This document shows, one piece after another, positions 1 through 8,333 of a stretch of 64,000 bases of DNA; position 1 is the first letter of the stretch, and each line of letters opens with the position of its first letter. The notes under the pieces are model-generated. The model was not told where the DNA came from. It worked only from the letters and a program-made list of their open reading frames with translations, and did no database searches. Origin of the DNA: an uncultured Polaribacter sp. (lineage in GTDB: Bacteria; Bacteroidota; Bacteroidia; Flavobacteriales; Flavobacteriaceae); contig NZ_CANMVP010000014.1 of assembly GCF_947501385.1 (NCBI RefSeq), positions 1 through 64,000 of the forward strand, in the 5' to 3' direction. Made by a program: the position numbers and the translations under genes.

Positions 1-110
1 TTTTGATAATGTATGGACATTGTTCTGGCGATTGTGTTGAAACTTTTAAAACCAGCTTGTCTTACTTTTTCATCCCACTTAGATAGACATATCGCCCTTT
101 CAGGAGCACA
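1..110 (-). pseudogene. Remnant of an ISL3-like transposase (cut by window start)
   Basis: Read on the minus strand, about 33 codons are open and translate to a segment containing KWDEKVRQAGFKSFNTIAR followed by TMSIHYQ. This resembles the stretch just before the 'ILNYFDNRSTNASAESFNAKIK' block of ISL3-type transposases, as I remember that family. The remainder of the C-terminus would lie left of the window. To the right (the N-terminal side) the sequence passes into repeat-like DNA, so the gene is at least N-terminally truncated. No start codon or inverted-repeat end can be identified. The family call rests on memory of one motif. Confidence 0.4.
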
Positions 111-135
111 CAACAAACACAATCCCGACAGCTAG

Positions 136-252
136 GATTTGCAATCCGAGTCCCAATTTCTCGAATAGGATACACCATGGTTGATGGTAGCTCAACTTTC
201 CCCTTCGGGGAAATGTCCGTAGGACAAAGGGGCTAAAACGGTCTAAAAGGGT
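136..252. repeat. Short inverted-repeat cluster (GGATTTGCAATCC, CCCCTTCGGGG)
   Basis: Contains the near-palindrome GGATTTGCAATCC around 136-148 and a CCCCTTCGGGG hairpin near 202, followed by short direct repeats of the type GGGTCTAAAA at 235-260. No open frame of note. This is probably intergenic palindromic-repeat debris downstream of the next gene. Confidence 0.4.
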
Positions 253-266
253 CTAAAAGGGGCTAC

Positions 267-929
267 TTAAAACCCCTTCAACACCTTTACCCCATGTACC
301 GGTTGCTGCACGCCCGTAGTACTAGAAATCCCACTAGGCACTTCAAACTCATACACAAACTGCCAATTGTTTTTGGTGGTATAACTGCCTAAGATTTGAA
401 GCCGACTTTGGGTGTCAACCCCTAAGCCCAGTCCGAATTTAGAGCGAATCTGTGTCAAAGTTTCCGTTTGGGTGGTGGCGATGCGAAGCGTATCTACCCG
501 TAACAGGTATTTGGGAAAAAGTGGTTTGTAGTTGAATTCAGAAGAGAGCAAATCTCCATTGAACTTGTTATAGATGGTAAAGCGTCCGTCTAGTAGGCTG
601 TCTTTTACTTGGACTTCAAACTGCTTAACGGAATCTATCGGTATCTTTTCTTTGGGAAGGATCGTGTTTTTTTGGTTTGGTATTGTTCGGGTACGATAGA
701 CAATTTTAGGCTCGGGGTTTAAGGTGATGCCTTTGGTGCTGACATAGTGGTTAAAGACCGCTAAAGTATCAATGGTTCCTTGTCGGTATTCGGTTTTGGT
801 AATGGTTTGGGTTTCTTTGGTGGTATAGCCGCCGAGTCCTGTGATGATGGCATGTCTAATCCAGTCTTTGAAGAGAAACAGCAATAAGAGTAGGGCGATT
901 GCTAGGGCTATTTGGGTTGTTTTTTTCAT
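267..929 (-). CDS. Unrecognised membrane-anchored protein (220 aa)
   Basis: I do not recognise this gene with confidence. The protein starts MKKTTQIALAIALLLLLFLF, one N-terminal membrane helix (about residues 7-23) with no signal-peptidase site, so most of it should lie in the periplasm. The middle is polar with a 'PEPKIVYRTRTIPNQ' linker, and the last 80 residues look beta-rich (alternating LGLGVDTQSRLQILGSY). The layout resembles the DUF6808-type or spanin-like small proteins of Bacteroidota phages, but that is a guess. The ATG at 929 follows an A-rich leader. It stands alone between repeat-rich non-coding stretches, consistent with accessory or phage-derived DNA. Confidence 0.55.
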   Translation of the reverse strand: MKKTTQIALAIALLLLLFLFKDWIRHAIITGLGGYTTKETQTITKTEYRQGTIDTLAVFNHYVSTKGITLNPEPKIVYRTRTIPNQKNTILPKEKIPIDSVKQFEVQVKDSLLDGRFTIYNKFNGDLLSSEFNYKPLFPKYLLRVDTLRIATTQTETLTQIRSKFGLGLGVDTQSRLQILGSYTTKNNWQFVYEFEVPSGISSTTGVQQPVHGVKVLKGF

Positions 930-1358
930 TCTTAAAAAGTTTAAGGTTCTTCAAAAGGTTCAATATTTTTCATTTAAAATTCAAGGGATGAAGTTTAAAA
1001 GGTTTCAGGTTTCAAGTTTCTAGGTTTTAAGGTTAGACACGGATGTCACGAATTGGCACTGACTTTACCGCAAAGAAATCGCAGAGGAAACGCAAGGTTC
1101 GCAAAGTTTTTTATGTGACTTCCTAAGTGGTTTGTCTTTTTTGTTTGTGTTTTATATTTAGATACGAATTTCACTGATTTGTGCTGGTTGTAGTATATTA
1201 ATTACGCTGTTATACTGCATTGATTTGCTCTAATTTTACAGACTTGCAGTCTGTTTTCTTTTGTCATTCCTGCGAACTTGTCTACCGAAGGTAGAGGCAG
1301 GAATCTGTACTTCCAACTTCTTACCTGAACTGAACTTCTAACTTTCAACTCCACAAAG

Positions 1359-1410
1359 TTCTCGATACAATTTTTCTTCCTAACGTCAGAAAAACCACTA
1401 CCATTGACGT
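1359..1410. repeat. Degenerate TTCTCGATAC hairpin element
   Basis: TTCTCGATAC at 1359-1368, then a hairpin TTTTTCT (1371-1377) / AGAAAAA (1388-1394), then CCACTACCATTGACG in place of the TCACTCGAACTGACA end seen in the copies at 16286-16404 and 21168-21210. This is a decayed fourth copy of that family. Confidence 0.5.
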
Positions 1411-1453
1411 CATTTATAATTGATTATTTTCCAGCAACTTATAAGTTCTCGAT

Positions 1454-1492
1454 TTGCTTCGCAAGCTACCTTCAATCAAAATACATTTTGAT
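1454..1492. repeat. Two-hairpin repeat, copy A
   Basis: Hairpin 1: TTGC-TTC-GCAA (1454-1464). Hairpin 2: ATCAAAAT (1475-1482) / ATTTTGAT (1485-1492). They are joined by GCTACCTTCA and followed by TTGGCAATGCT. The flanks match copies B and C while the stems differ with pairing kept. Confidence 0.75.
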
Positions 1493-1560
1493 TTTGGCAA
1501 TGCTACCATTGACGTAGCTTGTAAGTTACTGTTTTACAAATTATTAATATATGTCTGGTC

Positions 1561-1574
1561 GAGCGCAGTCGAGA
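1561..1574 (+). repeat. GAGCGCAGTCGAGA repeat core (intergenic copy)
   Basis: The same 14 bases occur twice, on the minus strand, inside the pabB coding sequence (49922-49935 and 49975-49988). Here the core is preceded by ATGTCTGGTC and followed by CCTTC. Confidence 0.7.
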
Positions 1575-1592
1575 CCTTCTTTAACCTCTCGA

Positions 1593-1631
1593 TAGCTTCG
1601 CTAGCTACTTTCAATGAAAATGTATTTTCAT
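1593..1631. repeat. Two-hairpin repeat, copy B
   Basis: Hairpin 1: TAGC-TTC-GCTA (1593-1603). Hairpin 2: ATGAAAAT (1614-1621) / ATTTTCAT (1624-1631). CTCTCGA just upstream can pair imperfectly with TCGAGGAG downstream, which would close the whole element. Confidence 0.75.
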
Positions 1632-2142
1632 TTCAGTAATGCTCGAGGAGACATTACGTCATTCCAACCGCTTGATAAAAATTTTTCTCGGGTCTCGGAA
1701 TGACATTTTGATTTCCGTATTATTTTATCTTTTGTACTCATATTCATACTTTGCACTTTTAACTTCTAACTTCCAACTCCCTGTCATCTCGCCTGTGCTG
1801 AACTTGCCTGTGCTGAACTTGATTCAGTAATTCAGTGACCTTGTTCCCGAGGCTTCGGGAGAGATCTCTAAAAAGCTAACGTTAACACGATATGAGATTC
1901 CTCGGTTCCGCTTCACTCCTCTCGGAATGACACGATGATTTTAGTTGTATTTTATGTTTTGTACTTATATTCATATTTCGTATTTTCTTTTTAATTTTTT
2001 TCATTTTAGTTCACGACTTTTCTATTTCTTAAATAGGAGTTCATGAATGCTTCGCATTTGCCTTGATGCAAAACGAAACAAAAAATCAAGCCTTGCATCT
2101 TCGGCGGTCTTTCTAGTTCTCAATCCCTAAATGAAATGAACT

Positions 2143-2183
2143 AAGCTTCGCTTGCTACCTTCAAAACAAAATGCCTTTTGTTT
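2143..2183. repeat. Two-hairpin repeat, copy C
   Basis: Hairpin 1: AAGC-TTC-GCTT (2143-2153). Hairpin 2: AAACAAAA (2164-2171) / TTTTGTTT (2176-2183). It is followed by TTCGGCAATGCTC as in copies A and B. Confidence 0.7.
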
Positions 2184-2467
2184 TTCGGCAATGCTCAGAC
2201 AGCATTTCATTTTACGGGCTTTTCAAACAGAAGACCCTCGCCTGCCAGATGCTATGGCGAAACTACCATTTGATATTTTGTACTTATTTTCATGATTTTC
2301 AGTCATACGTCTTTAAGTCATCAGTCATTTAAACTCAAAAACTTCGCATAAAACCAAAAGCCTCCTTACCCTTCCCTTTGGGAAGGGCCCTTACAAACAT
2401 TTCACAAAGCAAAAAGTCTCCCCTGGGATGGGCTTCCAAACCCCAATAAAATCAAGCCCTAGCATGC

Positions 2468-2521
2468 ATGCTTATCCATCATCAAACGGATAAGCATCGG
2501 TGACACAACGGATGCTTATCC
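2468..2521. repeat. Three-arm ATGCTTATCC repeat
   Basis: ATGCTTATCC at 2468-2477, its reverse complement GGATAAGCAT at 2488-2497, and ATGCTTATCC again at 2512-2521. The middle arm can pair with either outer arm. It lies about 155 bp beyond the stop of the HU-HIG gene, which reads toward it. Confidence 0.7.
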
Positions 2522-2675
2522 GTGGCCTCGCCGATAGGCATCCATTTTTTGGGTATGCCGCCAGCATCTTTTTTTAACGCCAAAATGAGTCTCTATTTTA
2601 TTATAAAAAACAAATTTCACTACTCCAAAAAACTAGGGAAAGCAGGATTTATAGTATATAAAATAGCCTATCAAG

Positions 2676-3059
2676 TTATGCCTTTTGGTAAATTAACCTT
2701 CCTAGCATGTTCACCAAACGTGGCCCAGGGTTGAATAGGATTCTATTTTTTGTGATAATTGAGCTGTTGACTTCCAACGCTGTGGGAGCCCCAACGCTGC
2801 TGATACTTACCCGCATGCTCCCTAGATCTCCAAAACGGACAATGTTGCCATTGGCCAACTCTTCTGTACAAACATCTACCATAGCATACAGTACGGCACG
2901 TATATCTGCACCGCTTACTGTACTTATCTTTTCTATGCTAGTGGTGAGCTGGTCTATATTGCGCTCGCCCTGTATTACCGTTGTTGCATACCATTTTTTG
3001 GTACCTCCACCTGGAACGCCTGGTTCTCCGCGTTCTATGGCTTTAAATTTAATAGGCAT
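2676..3059 (-). CDS. HU-family DNA-binding protein (HU-HIG type)
   Basis: 127 residues with the Bacteroidota HU-HIG layout: a short N-terminal strand region (MPIKFKAIERGEPGVPGGG), then an HU-like helical part (residues about 35-80, QLTTSIEKISTVSGADIRAV) and the FGDLGSMRVS strand, ending in a basic arm with NPGPRLVNML. HU proteins bend DNA as dimers. HU-HIG versions occur in many copies per genome in this phylum, and their exact role is unknown. The gene stands alone between repeat-rich stretches. The ATG at 3059 is preceded by an A/T-rich leader; no promoter is obvious. Confidence 0.8.
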   Translation of the reverse strand: MPIKFKAIERGEPGVPGGGTKKWYATTVIQGERNIDQLTTSIEKISTVSGADIRAVLYAMVDVCTEELANGNIVRFGDLGSMRVSISSVGAPTALEVNSSIITKNRILFNPGPRLVNMLGRLIYQKA

Positions 3060-3131
3060 AATTTTTACTTTTAAAATTAATTAGTCGAACCTGCCTGGCC
3101 GGCAGGCAAGGTGAATCCCGCGGAATCGCGA

Positions 3132-3203
3132 GATCTCATCTGTATATCAAAGAGACTTTCTAAACAATCTCTAATCGCATCCGTTCCAAGATTGGAAACG
3201 GTA
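3132..3203. repeat. Direct repeat, copy 1 (about 72 bp)
   Basis: GATCTCATCTGTATAT...AAAGAGA...TTCTAAA...GCATCCGTT...GGAAACGGTA. A second copy with scattered substitutions lies at 3413-3485. Confidence 0.7.
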
Positions 3204-3268
3204 GGGTTCTTTTTATTTATTACATTGCTATTCTTTACTGTATACCATCTCGACCTGCGAGGTTATGG

Positions 3269-3288
3269 ATTCCTGCCTCCGCAGGAAT
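3269..3288. repeat. REP-like hairpin ATTCCTGC/GCAGGAAT
   Basis: ATTCCTGC (3269-3276), loop CTCC, GCAGGAAT (3281-3288), then GACAG. A variant with a changed base pair (ATTCTTGC / GCAAGAAT) is at 51804-51823, so pairing is kept between copies. Confidence 0.65.
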
Positions 3289-3412
3289 GACAGTGTAATT
3301 GCCAAATACTATGACGAGGCTATCATTTTGTATTTTGAACTTGTATTTATGTTTTACTCTTCACTGTATGTCATCCCAAAGTTTATGTTGAGCTTATCCT
3401 AGTAAAAGCAGG

Positions 3413-3485
3413 GATCTCATCTGTATATAAAGAGACCTTCTAAATAAGCGCTAACAGCATCCGTTTTCAGATATGGAAACCGGTA
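3413..3485. repeat. Direct repeat, copy 2 (about 73 bp)
   Basis: Second copy of the unit at 3132-3203, same orientation, about 280 bp apart, ending GGAAACCGGTA. The two copies bracket a REP-like hairpin. No gene lies between 3060 and 3584. Confidence 0.7.
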
Positions 3486-3584
3486 AGGGGCATAATTTGT
3501 TTGCGCTTTGTTAGGGCAACTGCTTACTGCCATGACCAATTGCTATACGGGGCTTTTGTTATAGACTTTCATGATGTTGTGTTT

Positions 3585-4910
3585 TTATTTATCTAGATAT
3601 TTACGAATTAAAGGTTCTAAACGTTCACCTCGTGCATTCCTATCTACTATGATGCCTTCTTTGTTCACTAACCACACCGTAGGCAATGACCCAATACCAT
3701 ACAATTGTTTGTAGGCATCTCCATTAAAACCTTTGCCTTCAAAGCGCTGTGGCCATGGAACCTCTTTATTTTTTATAAGTTTTTGCACCCGTGCTTCTGC
3801 TGCTTTTTCGTCTAGGGTGATGCCAATAATTTCAAAGCCTTGCTCATGGTATTTGTTATAAAGCTTCTTTAAATGCGGTATTTCTTTAACACAGGGAGCA
3901 CACCAGGTGGCCCAGAAATCTATGAGTATCACTTTACCCCGCATCTTAGCCAAATCTACTTTCCGACCATCCATTGACGTGAACACCATCTCTAGTGGCT
4001 TTGCGCCTGATTCCACGACCAATGCATCCAATTGCTCTTCGGCTGCTTTATACACAGCCTGAATACCTGCTTGTTCACTTCCTGCATGATTGTTATAAAG
4101 TTCCTGCCAGTAGCTTTCCGCCATTTTAGGTGCATAGGACTTTAAGGAAGATAAAAAATCCTTGGCACGGTCTGCAAGTATAGGCATATCTGCGTATTTT
4201 TTTATATTAGCGTCTAAACGCAACTTCATCACTGCCCAATACTGTGATTCTATCAATGGCCAATAGGTCGGTTGTTGAGATTTGTCCTCTCTTTGCTGAA
4301 GCCATCCAAAATAACGAGCGGCTTTTTTAAAATCACGACCAAATAAAGTCCATTCGGCATATTCTTTAGTTTCTATAGAGCTATTAGATGCTAAAACTTC
4401 TTCAACCATAGCATTCCCTTTTTGTATCCACTGCTCCATTGCCTGAAAATCTATTGGTAGTTTACGTATAAATTTTAAACCTTCTTTTCGTGGGATAGCC
4501 GCCAATACGCTTTGAAGGCTATCTGGGATATGCTTTAAAACAAAATAAGGAGTGGCTGTAATAAAAATAGTACGTGCGGTATCTCCTCGGGTATCTGCTG
4601 GATAGGTCTCCCAAAAAGTTGCCGCCAAGTTTATTTTCTGTCGGGCGTGTCGATCCTCAAACTGTGTCATGGCTAAACGTGGTAATGCTGTATAGACCGC
4701 ATATTCTTTTTTGTCCCGAAACATAGGAATGGCTTTTTTTAATGCTTCCCAATCTTTGTCTGCCTCTTTTATGTTTACCATGCCTTTGGTCTCTAACTTC
4801 TGAGATGCTTTATGGGATTGGGTACATCCTAACATCATAACTAGGGTAGCCAACAAGTAAAGACAAGTATGATGATAAGTTGGAATCTTTTTATGTGAAT
4901 CTTTTTGCAT
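3585..4910 (-). CDS. TlpA-family thioredoxin-like lipoprotein
   Basis: 441 residues. The N-terminus has a lipobox-like signal (LATLVMMLGC, Cys about 29), so it is probably a lipoprotein facing the periplasm. Residues about 40-300 are helical and unassigned. The last 140 residues form a TlpA/AhpC-TSA thioredoxin domain with the active site FWATWCAPC and the downstream cis-proline segment GIGSLPTVWLV. Such proteins reduce disulfides outside the cytoplasm. It is the last gene of the leftward run that begins with SusC, and its start lies one base beyond the stop of the DsbD-N-like gene, so the two are probably made together. The substrate is unknown. Confidence 0.85.
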   Translation of the reverse strand: MQKDSHKKIPTYHHTCLYLLATLVMMLGCTQSHKASQKLETKGMVNIKEADKDWEALKKAIPMFRDKKEYAVYTALPRLAMTQFEDRHARQKINLAATFWETYPADTRGDTARTIFITATPYFVLKHIPDSLQSVLAAIPRKEGLKFIRKLPIDFQAMEQWIQKGNAMVEEVLASNSSIETKEYAEWTLFGRDFKKAARYFGWLQQREDKSQQPTYWPLIESQYWAVMKLRLDANIKKYADMPILADRAKDFLSSLKSYAPKMAESYWQELYNNHAGSEQAGIQAVYKAAEEQLDALVVESGAKPLEMVFTSMDGRKVDLAKMRGKVILIDFWATWCAPCVKEIPHLKKLYNKYHEQGFEIIGITLDEKAAEARVQKLIKNKEVPWPQRFEGKGFNGDAYKQLYGIGSLPTVWLVNKEGIIVDRNARGERLEPLIRKYLDK

Positions 4911-4911
4911 A

Positions 4912-5379
4912 TTATTGAATTATAATTGGGATAGCTACTTTTTCTCGCACTGGAGGGTAACAAATTATATCATTACAGGTTTGGTATAGAATATGCCCCG
5001 TAATGGTATAACTACCTGTTGCTGTGTTTTTAGCTACCTTAAACTTTTGGGGCATTTGCACATCTTTACCGCTATAAGTATCAAAAAATCGGTCTTTGTC
5101 TGGTAATTCCAGCCCTCCTATTTTTTTAATACCCACGGGTACTTTAAAAGAGACTTTGGTGCCTATTTTACCTTGAGCAGCGTTTATAGGAATTGGGGCA
5201 TAGACATACCAACCGGGTTGAATATTAAAAACCGTTGTGACGGTAAACTCTTTATCAATACAAACTGTTTTAGGTGCCTCTACAGTATAACTGACGATAT
5301 CACTCGATTGTGCACTTATAGAGGTTACCATACTTAACAACACCCCTAATACCCAACCTATTTGTCTTTTATAAAACAT
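4912..5379 (-). CDS. DsbD N-terminal-domain-like periplasmic protein
   Basis: 155 residues with a signal peptide (MFYKRQIGWVLGVLLSMVTSISA). The rest matches the alpha domain of DsbD, the immunoglobulin-like domain that passes electrons from the membrane part to thioredoxin-like partners. The paired cysteines are in YQTCNDIICYPPV; the spacing CNDIIC fits this family (compare CKEACI in the full DsbD at 41873-43837). Here the domain is free-standing with no membrane or C-terminal part. It sits directly before the TlpA gene, which suggests a small electron-relay pair made with the SusC/SusD system. Confidence 0.75.
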   Translation of the reverse strand: MFYKRQIGWVLGVLLSMVTSISAQSSDIVSYTVEAPKTVCIDKEFTVTTVFNIQPGWYVYAPIPINAAQGKIGTKVSFKVPVGIKKIGGLELPDKDRFFDTYSGKDVQMPQKFKVAKNTATGSYTITGHILYQTCNDIICYPPVREKVAIPIIIQ

Positions 5380-5394
5380 CTTTTACTGTTTAGA

Positions 5395-6816
5395 TTATTT
5401 TTCTCTTTTTTTGCCCAACATCACATAGACATAACCTTGGTGAATTAGGGAAGGGTCACCCCCATCGAGTAGGTAACCATATCGTTCTCTGACATTTTCA
5501 ACTCTTCTCTTAGCATATTTGGGATCTTTTTTAGCTTGTTCCATCATTTTTTCAGCGTATGCTAGCGTATCGTAATCATAATTTAGACCATAGTTCTTTT
5601 TTAATATTTTAGTATCAGCTTCCCAACTCCAGGAGAGCTTGTGACTAAACTCGCCTCCATTGATCGTAGCAACACTAGTTCCAATAAGTAGGTCATTTAC
5701 TCCATCACTATTCCAATCAGTTACGTAGGCCACAAGCCAGCTACCAGGAAAGGATTTACCGCCATCTTTCGCAGAAAACAATGGTTTTCCAGGCTTAAAC
5801 CGATGCCCTTTATGAGTCTTGACCCCACGAAAGAACGTGACCGCAGACTCGCCTTTCTTATGATATATCCCAGTCACCAGCAAATCTAACACTCCATCCT
5901 TGTCCCAATCAACCACCAAAGGCATAGCACTAGTGCCTGTTGCGGAACTACCCATACTCGGGTATTTTTTCAGTTCTTCTTCGGTAGGTTGGTAAACTCT
6001 TAGTGGGTTATCATTGGTATCCAGTAATGGCTTACGCAAACCGAAGCGTGGTTTGGTTTTACTACCAATATTCTCACTGATACGTAAGGTGCTACCTCCA
6101 GTAATCAGGTCATCATCACCATCCCCGTCAAAGTCCCCAAAACTAGCTGAGGAATAATTCCAATACATCCATGATTTAGGATCAGAATCTGGAAGACTTG
6201 AATCCTTCTTAGCACTGGGATTCCCTGCTTGTTCAAGTTTTACACCTGGTAGAAAACCGTTTTCCGTACCACGAAACCAGGTGACTTCTCCAGGGTTGTA
6301 CTGGCCTGTAATTAGGTCTTTAAATCCGTCATTATCCAAATCAATAAATTGAGGAGTAAAAGCAAGACAACACCAAGTATAAACAGATATCGGCGTACCA
6401 TTAGGGGACTTCTCATATGGGTATCTCGCATGACGCGCGTAGTTAAATCGATTAGAAAACTCTGGTACAGTATTACTACCTGTATTCTTATATACCCGAA
6501 TAAAGTTACCGACCGCATTACCATGCTCATAACCACTACCAAACTCCCCAATCAATAAGTCCTGATTACCATCACCGTCCCAATCATAGACTGCTGGTGC
6601 TGCCCAACCCATACCTCCTCCTATTAAAGGTAGGGTTGTTCCTATGATCAATTGGGGCTTTCCTAGTGTTGGAGCTCCTGGAATATTAGTATTAATCAGT
6701 TCTGGAAAGGCATTAGGCCCTTTGGTACTGCCAGTGCTTTCTGTAGTTGATTGTGAGTAGCTTTTTAGACTTAGTATAGACAGCAGGAGACTTAATATGA
6801 TTATGTTTTTTTTCAT
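5395..6816 (-). CDS. Secreted FG-GAP/VCBS repeat protein
   Basis: 473 residues, signal peptide MKKNIIILSLLLSILSLKSYSQS. At least five calcium-binding FG-GAP/VCBS motifs of the form D-x-D-x-D-G are visible: DWDGDGNQDLL, DLDNDGFKDLI, DFDGDGDDDLI, DWDKDGVLDLL and DWNSDGVNDLL. These predict a beta-propeller. It lies between SusD and the DsbD-N-like gene, with 15-80 bp gaps, all leftward. By position it may be a surface or periplasmic partner of the SusC/SusD transporter, for example a ligand-binding protein. No enzyme motif was seen. Confidence 0.8.
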   Translation of the reverse strand: MKKNIIILSLLLSILSLKSYSQSTTESTGSTKGPNAFPELINTNIPGAPTLGKPQLIIGTTLPLIGGGMGWAAPAVYDWDGDGNQDLLIGEFGSGYEHGNAVGNFIRVYKNTGSNTVPEFSNRFNYARHARYPYEKSPNGTPISVYTWCCLAFTPQFIDLDNDGFKDLITGQYNPGEVTWFRGTENGFLPGVKLEQAGNPSAKKDSSLPDSDPKSWMYWNYSSASFGDFDGDGDDDLITGGSTLRISENIGSKTKPRFGLRKPLLDTNDNPLRVYQPTEEELKKYPSMGSSATGTSAMPLVVDWDKDGVLDLLVTGIYHKKGESAVTFFRGVKTHKGHRFKPGKPLFSAKDGGKSFPGSWLVAYVTDWNSDGVNDLLIGTSVATINGGEFSHKLSWSWEADTKILKKNYGLNYDYDTLAYAEKMMEQAKKDPKYAKRRVENVRERYGYLLDGGDPSLIHQGYVYVMLGKKREK

Positions 6817-6895
6817 ATCTTCTTTTTTAGTGCTTCATTAACCTCTTTCCCATTTTATCCTTTTGGATATGGGAAAGAGGGTTTTATTCTTTATT

Positions 6896-8317
6896 TTAAT
6901 TATACCCTGGGTTTTGTGGTAATAAGTTTGGATTGACCAACAATTCTACTTCTGGTATGGGCAATAGCACATCGGTAGCCTCCCAGCCCGGTTTGACAGG
7001 ACCTAATACTTCATTTGCTTTACCCATACGCTTAAGGTCAAAAAAGCGATGTCCTTGTTCCGTAAACAGCTCAACTCGTCGTTCTTGAAGGATGGCCTCC
7101 AACAGATCAGGTGTTGTAGCAGCAGGCGTATTTCCTAAGCCTGCCCGGTTTCTTACCCTATTCAAATCTGCCTGCGCTCCTGCTATATCACCTTGTTGTA
7201 CCCTAGCTTCCGCACGAATTAAGTATTGTTCCGCCAAGCGTAAGAGTATGGAATATTCTACGGAGGTCTCTGTATCCCCCCTTTCCTTATATTTAAAGGC
7301 ATGGTACCAACTATCTGTTCCATCCGTCACCTCCTTTACCCAATTTCCTCTACGGACATCCCCTAACTCAAAGGCACCTATTAAACCACCGTTTAAAGCT
7401 ACACTAGGAGGTGGTCCAGTGATAAAAATAAAGAGGTTCGCCTCTCCGGTATTAAGACCTTCCGTTTCGGGCTTAAACTGCCATATGGTCGAGCCACTTT
7501 CTTTTAAGAATACCTTATCCAAATCGTTTTCCCAGATGTATTTACCAATTACAGCTGTGCTTTCTGTTGCTGCATTTGCATAATCTTCTGCGTATAGATA
7601 GACTCTTGATAATAAGGCTGAAGCCACGCCTTTGTTGGCACGGATCCGTTCCCCTGTTAAATACTCCTCTGGGAGCAAAGACTTTGCCTCTTCCAGATCG
7701 GAGATCAGTTGAGTATATACCTCTTGTTCTGGTGTTCTGGAGACTTCGGTGTTGACCTTAAAATCTGAAGTAGTAATATAGGGCACATCCCCAAAAAGGT
7801 TCACTAGATAAAAATGGATACAGGCCCTTAGAAACAGTGCCTCTCCTTTGATTTGATTTTTATCTTCCAAACTTAAGGCAATAGAATTGTCCACACCTTC
7901 GATGATGGCATTGGCCTGAAAAATCAAATTATAGCTATTGTTCCAGATGGAAGCTATAGTACCATCCGTAGGGATCAGCATATTATTAGCAAAGGGTAGT
8001 AATGAACCAGTAATAGGGAAAAAATCCAGCTCGTCGGCATAGAGTCCCATTGACACACTGACTCCTGTTGAGGACCCGGTTATCAATACATTATCCCTTA
8101 GTTGAATATAGATTGATAGCACTGCGGCATTGGCCGTAGCTGCCTCTTCGAACACAGTTTCACTTATCAGTTCCGATCGGGGAGGGTCCACTTCCACAAA
8201 ACTTTCACAGGAAGTTATGAATAAAGCTAGTAAACACCCTAATAGTATTTTTGAAACTGATTCAAATTGTATCATTTGGTGATTAATACTTTTTATCTTT
8301 ATATAGAATATTTTCAT
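6896..8317 (-). CDS. SusD/RagB-family nutrient-binding lipoprotein
   Basis: 473 residues. The lipobox is LLACLLALFITSC followed by ESFVEVDPPRS, typical of SusD. An N-terminal TPR-like region (SUMNIWNNSYNLIFQANAI-type, here SIWNNSYNLIFQANAIIEGV) and the C-terminal RagB/SusD domain (EYSILLRLAEQYLIRAEA, then RRVELFTEQGHRFFDLKR) are clear. SusD caps the SusC channel on the cell surface and binds the ligand. The start at 8317 gives MKIFYIKIKSINHQMIQFES; the second Met (MIQFES, about 8275) is a good alternative because it leaves a more normal signal peptide. It lies 16 bp after the SusC stop. Confidence 0.93.
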   Translation of the reverse strand: MKIFYIKIKSINHQMIQFESVSKILLGCLLALFITSCESFVEVDPPRSELISETVFEEAATANAAVLSIYIQLRDNVLITGSSTGVSVSMGLYADELDFFPITGSLLPFANNMLIPTDGTIASIWNNSYNLIFQANAIIEGVDNSIALSLEDKNQIKGEALFLRACIHFYLVNLFGDVPYITTSDFKVNTEVSRTPEQEVYTQLISDLEEAKSLLPEEYLTGERIRANKGVASALLSRVYLYAEDYANAATESTAVIGKYIWENDLDKVFLKESGSTIWQFKPETEGLNTGEANLFIFITGPPPSVALNGGLIGAFELGDVRRGNWVKEVTDGTDSWYHAFKYKERGDTETSVEYSILLRLAEQYLIRAEARVQQGDIAGAQADLNRVRNRAGLGNTPAATTPDLLEAILQERRVELFTEQGHRFFDLKRMGKANEVLGPVKPGWEATDVLLPIPEVELLVNPNLLPQNPGYN

Positions 8318-8333
8318 AATTATTATTTTTTAG

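Larger units (their letters stand above)
930..2675. other. 1.7-kb gene-free stretch packed with palindromic repeats
   Basis: No convincing gene on either strand; the short open frames here are built from repeats. It contains three copies of a two-hairpin element (1454, 1593, 2143), a degenerate TTCTCGATAC element (1359-1410), a GAGCGCAGTCGAGA 14-mer (1561-1574), several REP-like hairpins around GTCATTCC...GGAATGAC (for example 1661-1705 and 1889-1931), a CCCGAGGCTTCGGG palindrome near 1847, and a three-arm ATGCTTATCC repeat (2468-2521). AT-rich phrases such as 'acttctaactttcaact' recur and resemble those in the array at 11.9-12.6 kb. Confidence 0.7.

Noticed and set aside
1454-1830. Small plus-strand proteins of 61-63 codons
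   Set aside because: They consist of palindromic repeat elements that recur elsewhere in non-coding DNA.
2707-3084. 125-codon plus-strand frame opposite HU-HIG
   Set aside because: It is antisense to a clear HU-HIG gene and has no likeness of its own.
6312-6558. Overlapping open frames on both strands inside the FG-GAP gene
   Set aside because: They are shadows of the repetitive Asp/Gly-rich FG-GAP coding sequence, with no start context or family likeness.
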